Positions 22,711-35,135 of a stretch of 64,000 nt of DNA are shown here, one piece after another (position 1 is the first letter of the stretch; every line of letters begins with the position of its first letter). The notes beneath the pieces are model-generated. The model searched no databases, was not told the DNA's origin, and worked only from the letters and a program-made list of their open reading frames with translations. This DNA comes from Myxocyprinus asiaticus (taxonomy: Eukaryota > Chordata > Actinopteri > Cypriniformes > Catostomidae), in the NCBI RefSeq assembly GCF_019703515.2, contig NC_059347.1, positions 26,986,501 to 27,050,500 on the forward strand, written 5' to 3'. Made by a program: the position numbers and the translations under genes.

Positions 22711-24028
22711 TAGTGATGGGAAGTCCGATTATTTTCCACGAACAGGTTCTTTCGGACGGTTCGTTTCAATGAACCAGTTTATTTACGTTATCACGTAATG
22801 AAGTAACTATATATAATGCTAATATGCCGGCGTCATAGAATACACACATAAACACATTCAATAAAGCCATATGTAAGGGCATATTGCTGATTAACATTTT
22901 ATTGAATTAAGTTATAAAAATAAGGGTGTTTATTGTCATCAGTGTTTCATTCAGTGATCTTACAATACATCCTACATTAAAGTTTTGCACCTAAAGCACC
23001 CAATACTGACACTGATATACAAACGTGGATGTTCTACACATGTTTAAAGCATAAAAAGTTATTAAACTAGTCTTAATCAACTCACCCTTTTTTACAGAAA
23101 CCATGATCCAGCTCACCACAACTTCAGATATAATCTGCACGCACAATAGTCAATAGTAAAATTTGTTTACATCTCTTGACTGAAACGTTTCGCCCCACTC
23201 ATTCAAGTCCTCGGTTCATGCATGCTCATCAGCAGTTCTCAGTATTATGTCCGAAAGAGGCAATTCTCAGTTCAGTGTGCTGGTGACTCGCAAACTGCTG
23301 TGATCGACTCAATGTACTGTTGACTCAAGAGCTGCTGTCCTCCGATCAGTGTATCGTTGACTCGAGAACTGCTGTGATCGACTCAATGTACTGTTGACTC
23401 AAAAGCTGCTGTCCTTGGATCAGTGTACTGTTGACACGAGAACTGCTGTCCTCGGATTAGTGTACTGTTGACTCGAGAGCTGTAAACTGAATCATCTTCA
23501 TACATTAATAAAATGGTAATACAATCAAGTCATAAACATATTTCCAGTATGCTTTATTTGTGACACTCTCTGTTGTTCAGCAAAATACACCTGAAACATA
23601 CATTTCGGCCCTTAATCACACACATGCTCAATGTCAGCAGCTCATCGGTTCTCAGGATGTCGGACACCTCCGAAAGAGGCGATTCTCAATTACGAGCAAC
23701 TCATTGTACTGTTGACTCAAGAGCTATTGCGACCCAAGCGTTCAGTCTGATTTGTGAACTAGTTGGAGCAGTTAATTGCAAAGAAGAGTTGGCAAAAGCA
23801 GATATCACCAGTTCTAGGATCATATTACTCCCAGTTATCAGCTCATTTTGATTCAGAGTGTCAGGTACATCCGAGAGACAGGTTAAGACGGAGTAACTTG
23901 TGGATCAGTGTTGACTCGAGACGCAAACTGTTTCAAATGATTCAGTCCGATTTGGTGAACTAGTTCAACTAGATCACTAAAAAGAACCGGTTCAAAAGAA
24001 TGATTCGTTCACGAACTGGACATCACTA
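22711..24028. mobile_element. hAT-like non-autonomous element with perfect 8-bp target duplication
   Basis: Ends TAGTGATG (22711) and CATCACTA (24028) are inverted. Both flanks read gttcattg (22703-22710 and 24029-24036), a perfect 8-bp duplication. The element is 1318 bp, has no transposase and holds many gaacgg/gttcgt and gactcgagaactgctgt words. Frames at 22607-22798 and 23573-23963 are not recognisable proteins. Confidence 0.88.
23280..23482. repeat. ~38-bp tandem repeat inside the hAT element
   Basis: About five units of a gactcgagaactgctgt...actgtt motif, with alternating gatcgactcaatgt and cctcggatcagtgt middles. Confidence 0.75.
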
Positions 24029-24279
24029 GTTCATTGGTTCTTGTGTTTATTACTCCCAGGTGTGTCTTGTTGACCCAATTAGTCCTTGTGTATTTAATCC
24101 CTGTGTTCCCCTGTGTTCTTTATCAGTTCTTTTCCTTTCATGGCTGTAGTGGTTTGTTCTGTTCTTATGTTTTTTGGTTTCCTGTATTTATTTTCTGAGT
24201 TGAAATTAAAAGCCTGCATTTACATCCAGTCCCACTCTTCTCTCATTCCTGCAAACATTACAGAAGTACTGACTGAAAT

Positions 24280-24870
24280 ATGGATCTAGCAGCAGAATTT
24301 GACAAGCTATGTCAGGCAGGACTTTCTTTTTGGGACTATTCATTGGGTTTTTATGCCTTGGCGAGCCAGTCAAACTGGAGTGACTCATCTCAGTTACATT
24401 TTCTGGATTTACCTGAATTGTTATGGCACTGGTAATACAGATTTGGCAGAGATGGGAGAGCTCACATGGAGGGAGTACATCAAAATCACTCTGGAGAGTC
24501 TATACACTTCATATGAGAATAACTTTGTTCTCTTGCCGGAGCTAGTCTCAACTTCTATGGTCCCGGTGGTCCCCCTCACACCCCCTCATGCCTGCCACGG
24601 TCAACAAGCCAGTGCCCACTCCTGCCAACGTCAATGAGCTCATGCCTGCCACAGTCAACGTGCAAGCACCTGAAGCCTCGTCCGTCCCAGAGCCAGCGCC
24701 TGAAGCCTTGTCCATCCCAGAGCCAGCACCTGAAGCCTCGTCCGTCTCAGAGCCAGTGCCTGAAGCCTCGTCCATCCCAGAGCTAGCGCTCCCGGCCACG
24801 GAGGCTGTTCCCCAGTTGCTGCCAGCGCTCCCGGCCATGGAGGCCGTTCCCCAGTCGCTGCCATTAAACA
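24280..24870 (+). pseudogene. Gag-like ORF, copy 1 (LTR element)
   Basis: Starts MDLAAEFDKLCQAGLSFWDY 18 bp after the LTR. The frame closes at a TAA at about 24436 because of a 7-bp insertion relative to copy 2 (ctggtaa); the following GELTWREYIKITLESLY is in another frame. A proline/glutamate-rich tail of EPAPEASS-type repeats (24660-24790) and a short LPA(T/M)EAVPQ repeat (24790-24865) follow. It resembles short ORFs found after LTRs of fish Gypsy-type elements (from memory). No protease or polymerase is present. Confidence 0.6.
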
Positions 24871-24967
24871 TGACTCTATCTCGTTTCTGCAAACCTTATC
24901 GTTCGTTCCTGCAAACATTACTCTATCGTTTGTTCCTGCAAACATTAATCTATCATTTTAATCTATC
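24866..24967 (+). repeat. Short block of the aaacattactctatc minisatellite
   Basis: Three to four irregular units (aaacatgactctatc, gttcctgcaaacattactc) of the same motif as the large array at 27624-28675. It sits directly before LTR 2. Confidence 0.7.
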
Positions 24968-25298
24968 TGTAAGGATTACACTGGCAACCACCAGGGGTCG
25001 CTATGTATGCTTATTGTTCACTTCATGTCTTTCGTTTGATTATGGGTTTTGCAGTTCTTTTCCTTGTTCATAGGTTCTTGTGTTTATTACTCCTAGGTGT
25101 GTCTAGTTAACCCTATTAGTCCTTGTGTATTTAATCCCTGTGTTCCTCTGTGTTCTTTATCATTTATTTTCCATTCATGGCTGTAGTGGTTCTGTTCTTA
25201 TGTTTTTGGTTTCTTTTCTTGATTTCTTTTCTGAGTTTAAATTTAAAGACTGCATTTAGTTCCAATCCCACTCTTCTCTTGTTCCTGCAAAAATTACA
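24968..25298 (+). mobile_element. LTR 2 of the same LTR element
   Basis: 331 bp with TG...CA ends (tgtaaggattacactggc to gcaaaaattaca). A TATA-like word is not obvious. It is closely related to LTR 1 and likewise followed by gaagaactgactgaaat-ATG. There is no clear tRNA primer-binding site after it. Confidence 0.72.
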
Positions 25299-25315
25299 GA
25301 AGAACTGACTGAAAT

Positions 25316-25940
25316 ATGGATCTAGCAGCAGAATTTGACAAGCTATGTCAGGCAGGACTTTCTTTTTTAAACTATTCGTTGGGTTTTTATGACTTGGCGA
25401 ACCAGTCAAACTGGAGTGACTCATCTCAGTTCAATTTTCTGGATTGGCCTGAATTGTTATGGCATACAGATTTGGCAGAGATGGGAGAGCTCACATGGGA
25501 GTACATCAAAATCTCTCTGAAAAGTCTATACCCTTCATGTGAGAATAACATCTCTCTCTTGCTGGAGGTAGTCTCAACTTCTGTGGACCCAGTGGTTCCT
25601 CTCACACCCCCTCATGCCTACAATGGTCAATGAGCCAGCGCCCATGCCTGCCACGGTCAATGAGCAAGTGTCCACGCCTGCCACGGTCAACGAGCCAATT
25701 CCTGAAGCATCGTCTGTCCCAGAGCCAGTACCAGAAGCCTCGTCCATCCCAGAGACAGCGCCTGAATCCTTGTCCGTCCCAGAGCCAGTTCTCCCGGCCA
25801 TGGATGCTCTTCCCCAGTATCTGCCAGCGCTCCCAGCTACGAGGCCATTCCCCAGTCGCTGCCAGCACTCCCGGCCATACAGGCTGTTCCCAAGACGCTG
25901 CCAGCGCTCCCGGCCATGGAGGCCGTTCCCCAGTCGCTGC
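25316..25940 (+). pseudogene. Gag-like ORF, copy 2 (LTR element)
   Basis: An open frame of 105 codons (25316-25633) starts MDLAAEFDKLCQAGLSFLNY and includes LLWHTDLAEMGELTW. The P/E-rich repeat region (VPEPVPEASSIPE, 25690-25800) and PALPAT-type repeats follow in a different frame. Together with copy 1 it forms a ~1.0-kb LTR-plus-ORF unit repeated in tandem. Confidence 0.6.
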
Positions 25941-25990
25941 CATTAAACATTACTCTATAGTTCGTTCTTGCAAACATTACTCTATCGTTC

Positions 25991-27623
<1,633 letters not shown>

Positions 27624-28675
27624 TATCTATCTAGCAAACATTACTCTATGTAACAAACATTACTCTATCATTCGTTCCTGCAAACATTACTCTATCGTTC
27701 GTTCCTGCAAACATTACTCTATCTATGTAGCAAATATTACTCTATTGTTCATTCCTGCAAACATTATCTATCTAGGAAACATTACTCTTATCGTTCGTTC
27801 CTGCAAACACTATCTATCTAGCGAACATTATTCAGTTGTTCCTTCCAGCAAACATTATTCTATCGTTCATTCCTGCAAACATTATCTAGCAAACATTATC
27901 GTTCATTCCTGCAAACATTACTCTATCTATGTAGCAAACATAACACTATCTATGTAGCAAACATTACTCTATCGTTCATTCCTGCAAACATTATCTATCT
28001 AGCAAACTTTATCTATGTAGCAAACATTACACTTTCTATGTAGCAAACATTACTCTATCGTTCGTTCCTGCAAACATTACTCTATCTAGCAAACATTACT
28101 CTATCATTCATTCCTGCAAACATTATCTATCTAGCAAACATTACTCTATGTAGCAAACATTACTCTATGTAGCAAACATTATACTTTCTATGTAGCAAAC
28201 ATTACTCTATCGTTCATTCCTGCAAACATTACTCTATCTAGCAAACATTACTCTATAATTCGTTCCTGCAAACATTATTTATCTAGCAAACATTACTCTA
28301 TCGTTCATTCCTGCAAACATTACTCCATCGATCTAGCAAACATTATCTATCTAGCAAACATTATTCTATTGTTCGTTCCTACAAACATTATCTATCGAGC
28401 AAACATTACTCTATCATTCGTTCCTGCAAACATTATCTATCTAGCAAACATTACTCTATCTATCTATCAAACATTACTCTATCGTTCATTCCTGCAAACA
28501 TTATCTATCTAGCAAACATTACTCTATCTATCTATCAAATATTACTCTATCGCTCGTTCCTGCAAACATTATCTATCTAGCAAATATTACTCTATCATTC
28601 GTTCCTGCAAACATTACTATCTATCTAGCAAACATTATCGTTCGTTCCTGCAAACACTATCTATCTATCTATCTA
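27624..28675 (+). repeat. Minisatellite of gttcctgcaaacattactctatc / tctatctagcaaacatt units
   Basis: About 1.05 kb of irregular units of roughly 27 bp (cgttcctgcaaacattactctat) and 18 bp (ctatctagcaaacatta) in mixed order. The same array appears at 24866-24967 and 25944-25990 and resumes at 30119-30160 after a LINE insertion. The unit contains ttcctgcaaacatta, which is also the last part of the neighbouring LTR 1. Confidence 0.9.
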
Positions 28676-30118
28676 GAGCTGGCGTTCTCATCAGAGTAAG
28701 ACGTCACCTAAAACGCCCCCCACTACCCAGTATTCTACTGGCAAATGTTCAGTCTCTGGACAACAAGCTCTGCGAGCTGAGAGCGCGGATCTCTTTCCAA
28801 CGAGAGACGAGGGACTGCTGCATTATCTGCCTAACAGAAACTTGGATGTCTGCGAAGATTCCAGACTCAGCCATCAAACCCATGGGGTTCTCCGTGCACC
28901 AAGTGGACAGAGCGAAAGACCTCTCAGGTAAAGCAGTACAGTATTCCCTGTACACACATGACTGTGTGGCAACACATAGCTCCAATGCCACCATTAAGTT
29001 TGCTGATTATACGACAGTGGTAGGTCTGATCACTGACAATGATGAAACGGCCTACAGAGAGGAGGTGCACACTCTGACACACTGGTGTCAGGAGCACAAC
29101 CTCTCCCTCAACGTCAGCAAGACAAAGGAGCTTGTGGTGGACTTCAGGAGAAAAGACAGAGAACACATTCCCATCACCATCAGTGGAGCACCGGTGGAGA
29201 GAGTCAGCAGCTTCAAGTTCCTCGGTGTCCACATCACTGAGGAACTCACATGATCCGTCCACACTGAGGCCGTTGTGAAGAAGGCTCATCAGTGCCTCTT
29301 CTTCCTGAGACGTTTGGAATGAACCACCTCATCCTCACACGGTTCTACACCAGCACTGTAGAGAGCATCCTGACTGGCTTCATCACTGCTTGGTACGACA
29401 ATAGCACAGCCCACAACCGCAAAGCCCTGCAAAGGGCATCATCGGAGGTGAGTTTCCCTCCCTCCAGGACATATACACCAGGCGGTGTGTGAAAAAAGCT
29501 CGGAGGATCATCAGAGACACCAACCACCCGAGCCATGGGCTGCTCTCACTGCTACCATCAGGCAGACGGTATCGCAGCATCAGGACCCGCACCAGCCAAA
29601 TTCATGACAGCTTCTTCCCCCAAGCAATCAGACTTCTGAACTCTTGATCTCTCACGATCAATATACATCAGCACTGCACTTTATTAATCTTATTATCTCA
29701 CACTGGACTGTCATAAATTATATTCTCTCTTAACAACACACTGGCAACTGACTATCAGCTGACAGCCTGAATGTCAATACAGTACAATACAACCTACTGT
29801 ATATTTTATATACTATATATACTATTTTTATTGTATAATATGTATTCTATATTATGTGTATTGTATACTGTACAATATTCTATATTGTGTGTATTGTTAT
29901 ATTGTACATTGTATATTATTATTTGTATATTGTGTTGTGTGTAATTATGTGTACATTAGATATGTAAATTGTGATGTGTAAATCTGTTTATTGTAAATTG
30001 GTATATGTCTCATCACTGTCATGACTGCTATGTTGCTCGGAAATGCACCCAAGACTTTCACCCACTATTGCACTTGTGTAAATGGTTGTGTAAAAATAAA
30101 AGTGATTTGATTTGATTT
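28676..30118 (+). mobile_element. CR1/L2-type LINE, internally deleted
   Basis: The endonuclease start (SILLANVQSLDNKLCELRA and CIICLTETWMSAKIPDS, 28725-28890) joins directly to the late reverse transcriptase (IKFADYTTVVGLI, 28990-29030), so most of the polymerase is deleted. The catalytic FADD motif reads FADY. Then LNVSKTKELVVDFRRK and FKFLGVHITEELT, a stop, and a frameshifted tail ending with a serine/arginine-rich LLPSGRRYRSIRTRTS-type segment. The 3' end is a (gattt)n repeat at 30098-30118. Minisatellite flanks both sides. Confidence 0.83.
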
Positions 30119-30161
30119 GACATCTATCTGTCTATCTAGCAAACATTACTCCATCTATCCA

Positions 30162-30218
<57 letters not shown>
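30119..30218. repeat. Minisatellite remainder and (TA)n microsatellite
   Basis: 30119-30160 continues the tctatctagcaaacattact array. 30162-30216 is a pure (TA)n run. Confidence 0.9.
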
Positions 30219-30220
<2 letters not shown>

Positions 30221-30770
30221 AAGTATATGATGACAAATATAAATTAATGACAAAACAAGGAATTATTCCTCTCCCTATTCAGCAATAGCTATCAGCATCC
30301 TCTCTGCCGTGAACATGGAGAGGCAAGGTATCGTGAAGGCTCTCTCATCCTGAGTGCACTTTGTTCTGTGCCTTCTTTAAATAAAAACAACTACCAAGAG
30401 AATACAGTCATGACCTGCACCAAATTCATTGGTGCTTTTTTTTTTCTTCTTCTTTTTTTTTTTTTTCTGTAGATATATACTGTATTGCAACTACTAAAGA
30501 AAACCACTATGGTCTCTGAATATTCACTTTTTTTTTTTTTTTTTTTTTTTACACACATGGAAACAAGACCTCAGTAATAGCAAATGTGGATATTTTGCAG
30601 AACAATATGTAGTTACACAGTAAATACATAGTCTTGTATGTATTTAATGTTAGTACATAGTAGTTAAGGCCACCTACTATAAAGTGTGACCATTTAAATT
30701 TTATTTATGCAAGTGGCATTAGTCAAAAAAACAAAAAACAAGATAATGTTGGAGTTTTCTCAGAACTAAC
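30219..30770. other. Intergenic DNA with T-runs
   Basis: T-rich runs at about 30437-30466 and 30529-30551. No gene seen. Confidence 0.5.
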
Positions 30771-31396
30771 TTAAAAGCATAGCTCACCCAAAAATGAAAA
30801 TTCTCTCATGATTTACTCACCCACTTGGCATCCCATATGTGTACGATTTTCTTTCTTCAGCAGAACACAAAGATTTTTAATAGAATATCTCATCTCTGTA
30901 GGTCCTTAAAATGCAAGTGAATGGATGCCAAAATTTTTAAGCTCCAAAATCCACATAAAGGGAGCATAAAAGTAATCCATATGAATCCAGTGGTTAAATC
31001 CATGTATTCAGATACAATATGATAGGTGTAAATGAGAAACAGATCAATATTTATGTCATTTTTTTATCATAAATACTCCTCTCTGCCCAGTAGGGGGCAA
31101 TATGCACGAAGAATGTGAATCACCAAAAACAGAAGGAGAATGTGAAAGTGAAGTAGAGATTGACTGAGCAGGGAGGAGAATTTATAGTAAAATATTGATC
31201 TGTTTCTCACCCACATATATGGATCTAACCACCAGAAACGTCTGGATTACTTTTAATCCATGTGGATTTTGGAGCTACAAAATTTTGCACCCATTCACTT
31301 GCATTGTATGGACCTACAGAACTGAAATATTCTTCTGAACATCTTTGTTTGTGTTTAGCAGATGAACATTCATTTTTGGGTGAACTAACCCTTTAA
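30771..31396. repeat. TTAA-flanked MITE, long inverted repeat
   Basis: Starts ttaa-aagcatagctcacccaaa (30771) and ends ttttgggtgaactaacccttt-aa (31396). The inner arms match inverted: ctgtaggtccttaaaatgca near 30897 against gcattgtatggacctacag near 31302. Typical cyprinid element with no ORF. Relatives are at 38752, 40986, 43888 and 62466. Confidence 0.85.
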
Positions 31397-32921
31397 CTTT
31401 TCTGAACCATTTCTGCAATTAATTATAACCATATTGTGTCAGGTGATTTGACTGCACTAAAACATTTCTAAATATACAATTAATTCATGTCGCCTTTCAT
31501 ATTTGTTTATCATAGCCAACAAACAGAGGAAAAATACATATTTCAAGTTCGAAATAACAGTCTGGTCAATGTGTATTTAATTGATAGCAGAACATTAGAA
31601 AAACATCTATCATTGTTATAAGGTGATTTTAATCAATATAAAGAAATAAATAGTAATACTAATTTTGATTCCTCCTTTTCTTTAAATAAAGCAAAAAGCG
31701 AGTTTACAATGAGGCACTTACACTGGAAGGGAACAGGGCAGATTTTTTTTGGAGAATTTAAAGACAATGAAATAAAGCTTATGATTTTATAAAAGTACTT
31801 ACAAAAATTATTCTGTTAAAATGTGTATTATTCAAGTTAAAGTTTAAATCATTGATGTGTCTTGGAAGAAAGAAAGTAATTTGTGTTTGGAACTACACTA
31901 AAGCCCAGTTCACACTGCCAGCGACACCCAGCGTCAAAGAGACATTCGCTGCATCAGAATCTTCATTCTTCTCTACTATTTAGTATTCCAAAAACAGTAT
32001 GCCAATGTCCAAATCTTTGGTATTTATAAAACAGGTAGTGAGAAATATATGGATGACCTCCTATTTCTGGCGTGATTCTTAAGTGTGGATTGACTGGACA
32101 ATTTACGATCCCATAATACCTCGGGAGCTGAGGAAACATCATATTCAAAATGCTGGATTTAAAAGAATGGTGGTGAACCACGAGTCAGATGGCTCTTTTC
32201 AACTGTAAGTGATAGGCCTATATATACACCAAGAAAGTTGTTCCTTGTGCTTTAATGATGCTTGTTTAATAAAACCAGAGTATATTATTTTTGTGGTTGT
32301 TATTACATTATATATTCGATTCAAAGGTCAATATCCGTGTCCCAGGAGGAAGTATGTCTGAAATCTATTCATACTACTCACATGGATTCCTAAAGAATGT
32401 ACGGTAGAATGTAACCTGCCAAGAAATGCGCCCTACATCAAATAGAGTACATATTCTGACAGTACACGATTTCGGTTTCAGCGACAATCTCATTCATTTT
32501 CAATGAGAGCAAAGGACTTCCGAAAACACAGCGACCGCTGTGTGGCCTTGCCAAGCAACGTGACAAAGTTGAGAATAGTTTAACTTTATGCAAATGATGA
32601 GTGACATTTGGGAGCGACTACCAATAAGAGTTAAGTCAGTGGAACTCACGACATCTGTCTCCTGTGAGACACTGGATTTGAGTGCAGGAAAGAGAGAAGT
32701 TAAGTTTCTGTGAGAGATTTCACTGTTGTATATGATCTGTCTGTCACCAAAAGATGTGTGGAATGTGTGTAAGGAATTGTCGGTATACTAAGTGAGTTTG
32801 ATTAATCCCTCAATAGACTGTTCATCTTAACAAAAGGGGCTGGGCAATATAGCCACAGAAATTATATCTCAGTATGTTTTAGCTTATTGACGATATTCAA
32901 TATATATTTGGATTATTATGT
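31397..32921. other. Intergenic DNA with a possible left terminal repeat
   Basis: From 31903 the sequence aaagcccagttcacactgcc is the inverse of 39256-39283, suggesting an older element whose two ends lie on either side of the Gypsy composite. GC-poor remainder; no gene recognised. Confidence 0.4.
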
Positions 32922-33200
32922 TGTGGCAAAGGCGTGGTTGACTGTCCGTCCAGGGAGAGAGGAAGCAGTAAGGATTCATCCCTGGGTGATAATTAAGTCT
33001 AACAGCTGTTTTTTGTTGCAGTAATTCGGGACAAGAGATAAGAGGAGCCCACGCCAGAGCCCAGAGAGAGAGAGAGAGAGAGTGTTACACAGCTGAAGCT
33101 ACACGAGTGTGCTTAAAAACTATACAGACTATATTGAGATTGAATAAAAAAGTGTGATATTACCTGAACCCCACTTCCTTATTTCTGCAACATCCAGACA
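32922..33200 (+). mobile_element. Gypsy-type 5' LTR (279 bp)
   Basis: Starts TGTGGCAAAGG, ends CATCCAGACA and is followed by a primer-binding site. The 3' two thirds recur at 37137-37337. It contains a (GA)n run at 33065-33082 and an aataaa word at 33143-33148. Confidence 0.82.
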
Positions 33201-33201
33201 G

Positions 33202-33219
33202 TGGTGCCGAAACCCGGGA
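33202..33219 (+). promoter_or_regulatory. tRNA primer-binding site
   Basis: tggtgccgaaacccggga, one base after the LTR. It is the same type of site as in the LTR mosaic at 51871-51885 (opposite strand). It would prime minus-strand DNA synthesis. Confidence 0.8.
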
Positions 33220-33244
33220 ATTCTGAGGAAGCTTGTACACCAAC

Positions 33245-34045
33245 ATGGAGTCCTCGCCACTGGCCGATGTGATCCAATCCCTCACCAGCATGCACCAATC
33301 CCAACACCAGGCCTTGCTGGAGCTCCATCGAGAATAAGATCAACGCTTCCAGGTGATTATCCAAGCTCAAGCGGAGGACCAGCAGGTGTTCCTGAGCTTG
33401 CTACACCAGAGGGAAGGTCCAGCCATGACCCCAGATCCAGCAATCTCAATGTCTCCAGTCACACTTATAACAATGGGCTGCAGGATGAACCGGAGGCATC
33501 CCTTGAACTGTTTGAACGAACGGCGGAGGTCTGGAGATGGCCAAAGTCACAGTGGGTGGCCCGCCTCCTGCCACTATTGTCCGGGGATGCCCAGCTCACA
33601 GCCCAACACCTGCCTGCAGCGAACCTTCTGGTGTATGAGGACTTGAAGAAAGCCATCTTGCAACAGGTTGGCCGCAGCCCTGAACAACAACGACAGCACT
33701 TCCGCTCGCTGATGCTGAGTGAGCGCGGCCGCCCATTTGCGTTTGCCCAGCAGCTCTGTGATGCATGCCGGAAGTGGCTGCTGGCGGAGGAGTGTGACAC
33801 CGAGGAAGTCATCGATCTGGTGGTGCTGGAACAGTTTGTCCTTCGTCTGCCAACATGAAAAGCAGAGTGAGTCCAGTTTCACCGCCCGGCGTCACTGGAA
33901 GAGGAGGTCTAGCTGGCTGAGGACCATATGGTGGCGTACCCGTGGGCGAAGCAGCCCTCGGTTTCTCTCTCTCCTCCTCCTCCCTCTCGCTTTTCCTCTA
34001 TCCTGCCCCCCGTGTCCGGTCCCCGCCCCACCCTGTTTCCCAGAA
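33245..34045 (+). pseudogene. SCAN-type gag of a Gypsy (Gmr1-like) element
   Basis: Starts MESSPLADVIQSLTSMHQ, reaches a stop at about 33337 (tag/taa region after LLELHRE) and continues in shifted frames. The best block is 33480-33858: ELFERTAEVWRWPKSQW, AILQQVGRSPEQQRQHFRSL and FAQQLCDACRKWLLAE, the SCAN-like capsid domain known from fish Gmr1-type Gypsy elements. A stop follows LRLPT. A serine/proline-rich tail runs to about 34045 and then joins the integrase without any protease, reverse transcriptase or RNase H, so a large internal deletion is present. Confidence 0.78.
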
Positions 34046-34998
34046 AATCGAGTTAATCGAGGTCCCCTTTGAGAGAATTGGCATGGACCTCATCGTGCCA
34101 TTGGAACGGACGGGACACGGACATCGCTTTGTGTTAGTTCTGGTGGATTACGCAACGCGATACCTGGAAGCAGTGCCTTTGTGCAATATCTCAGCAAGCA
34201 GTGTTGCGGAGGCACTCTTCAGAATTATCTCCCGAGTGGGGATTACAAAAGAAATCCTCTCTGATCAAGGCACAACTTTCATGTCACATACACTACGCGA
34301 ACTACATGAATTATTGGGTATTAAATCGATTCGCACCAGTGTTTACCACCCACAAACTGACGGGTTGGTGGAATGATTTAATAAAACCCTGAAAAATATG
34401 ATTTGTAAGTTTGTGCACGAGGACACTAGGAATTGGGATAAGAGTCTCAAACCCCTATTATTTGCAGTTCGATAGGTTCCGCAAGCCTCCACAGGGTTTT
34501 CCCCATTTGAGCTACTGTATGGACATCGACCATGCGACATGCTCGATATCATGCGTGAAGTTGGGAGGAGGGACCTTCAAATAGAAAAATTAAATTCATT
34601 ACATTCTTGATCTTAGAGCAAAACTCCACACTTTGGGTCAGCTAACACATGAGAATTTGCTCCAAGCACAAGAACGTCAAAGCCAACTGTATGATAGGGG
34701 AGCTCTGCTATGGGAATTTGCACCGTGAGACAAAGTGCTTGTATTACTCCCAACCTCGAGCTCCAAATTACTTGGTAAGTGGCAAGGGCCCTTTGAGGTC
34801 ACACGACGAGCGGGAGATCTCAATTATGAGGTAAAACGAACAGATAGAGGTGACGCATGTCAAATATACCATCTCATCCTGGTTTCTGAACCACTAAAGA
34901 TAATTAAAGATGACTCTAAAACTAACAATCGTAGAAGAGTACAAATAATGCCAAAACATCCCAAGAATACTTTGAACGCTAGAACACTTACTGAATAA
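34046..34998 (+). pseudogene. Gypsy integrase, C-terminal pol
   Basis: Integrase core: FERIGMDLIVPLERT (first catalytic D), LVLVDYATRYLEAVPL, EILSDQGTTFMSHTL (second D) and YHPQTDGLVE, followed by a stop where the family continues with arginine-phenylalanine. After the stop and a frameshift, FSPFELLYGHRPCD and the GPY/F-type module LGKWQGPFEVTRRAGDLNYEV are seen, ending at 34996-34998. The catalytic D and E positions survive but two stops and a frameshift inactivate it. Confidence 0.82.
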
Positions 34999-35135
34999 TT
35001 TGTTATTCTGCATCAGTGCTTTAGCTTTGATGGAGGTGTTGTCTTGTTGTTTGTTTGTGTTTGTCTTCTGCTTGTTTTCCAGCGATTACAGATGTTTGCT
35101 TCCACTTCAAACTTCCACAATCGAAGGGGGGACTA

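Larger units (their letters stand above)
22655..24262 (+). mobile_element. LTR 1 of an LTR element, split by a hAT insertion
   Basis: Matches the intact LTR at 24968-25298: tttgattatgggg..agttcttttccttg before the insertion (22670-22710), then ttcttgtgtttattactccc through ttcctgcaaacattaca after it. It ends in CA at 24262. The left border is blurred or truncated. It is followed at 24280 by the start codon of a gag-like frame. Confidence 0.7.

Noticed and set aside
24588..25073. 161-codon proline/glutamate-rich frame
   Set aside because: Its repeats belong to the tail of the gag-like ORF beside the LTR, and the frame runs on into minisatellite and LTR sequence. Not a host gene.
27624..28675. 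Regularly repeated array resembling a CRISPR array
   Set aside because: Units vary in length, there are no unique spacers and the genome is eukaryotic. It is a minisatellite.
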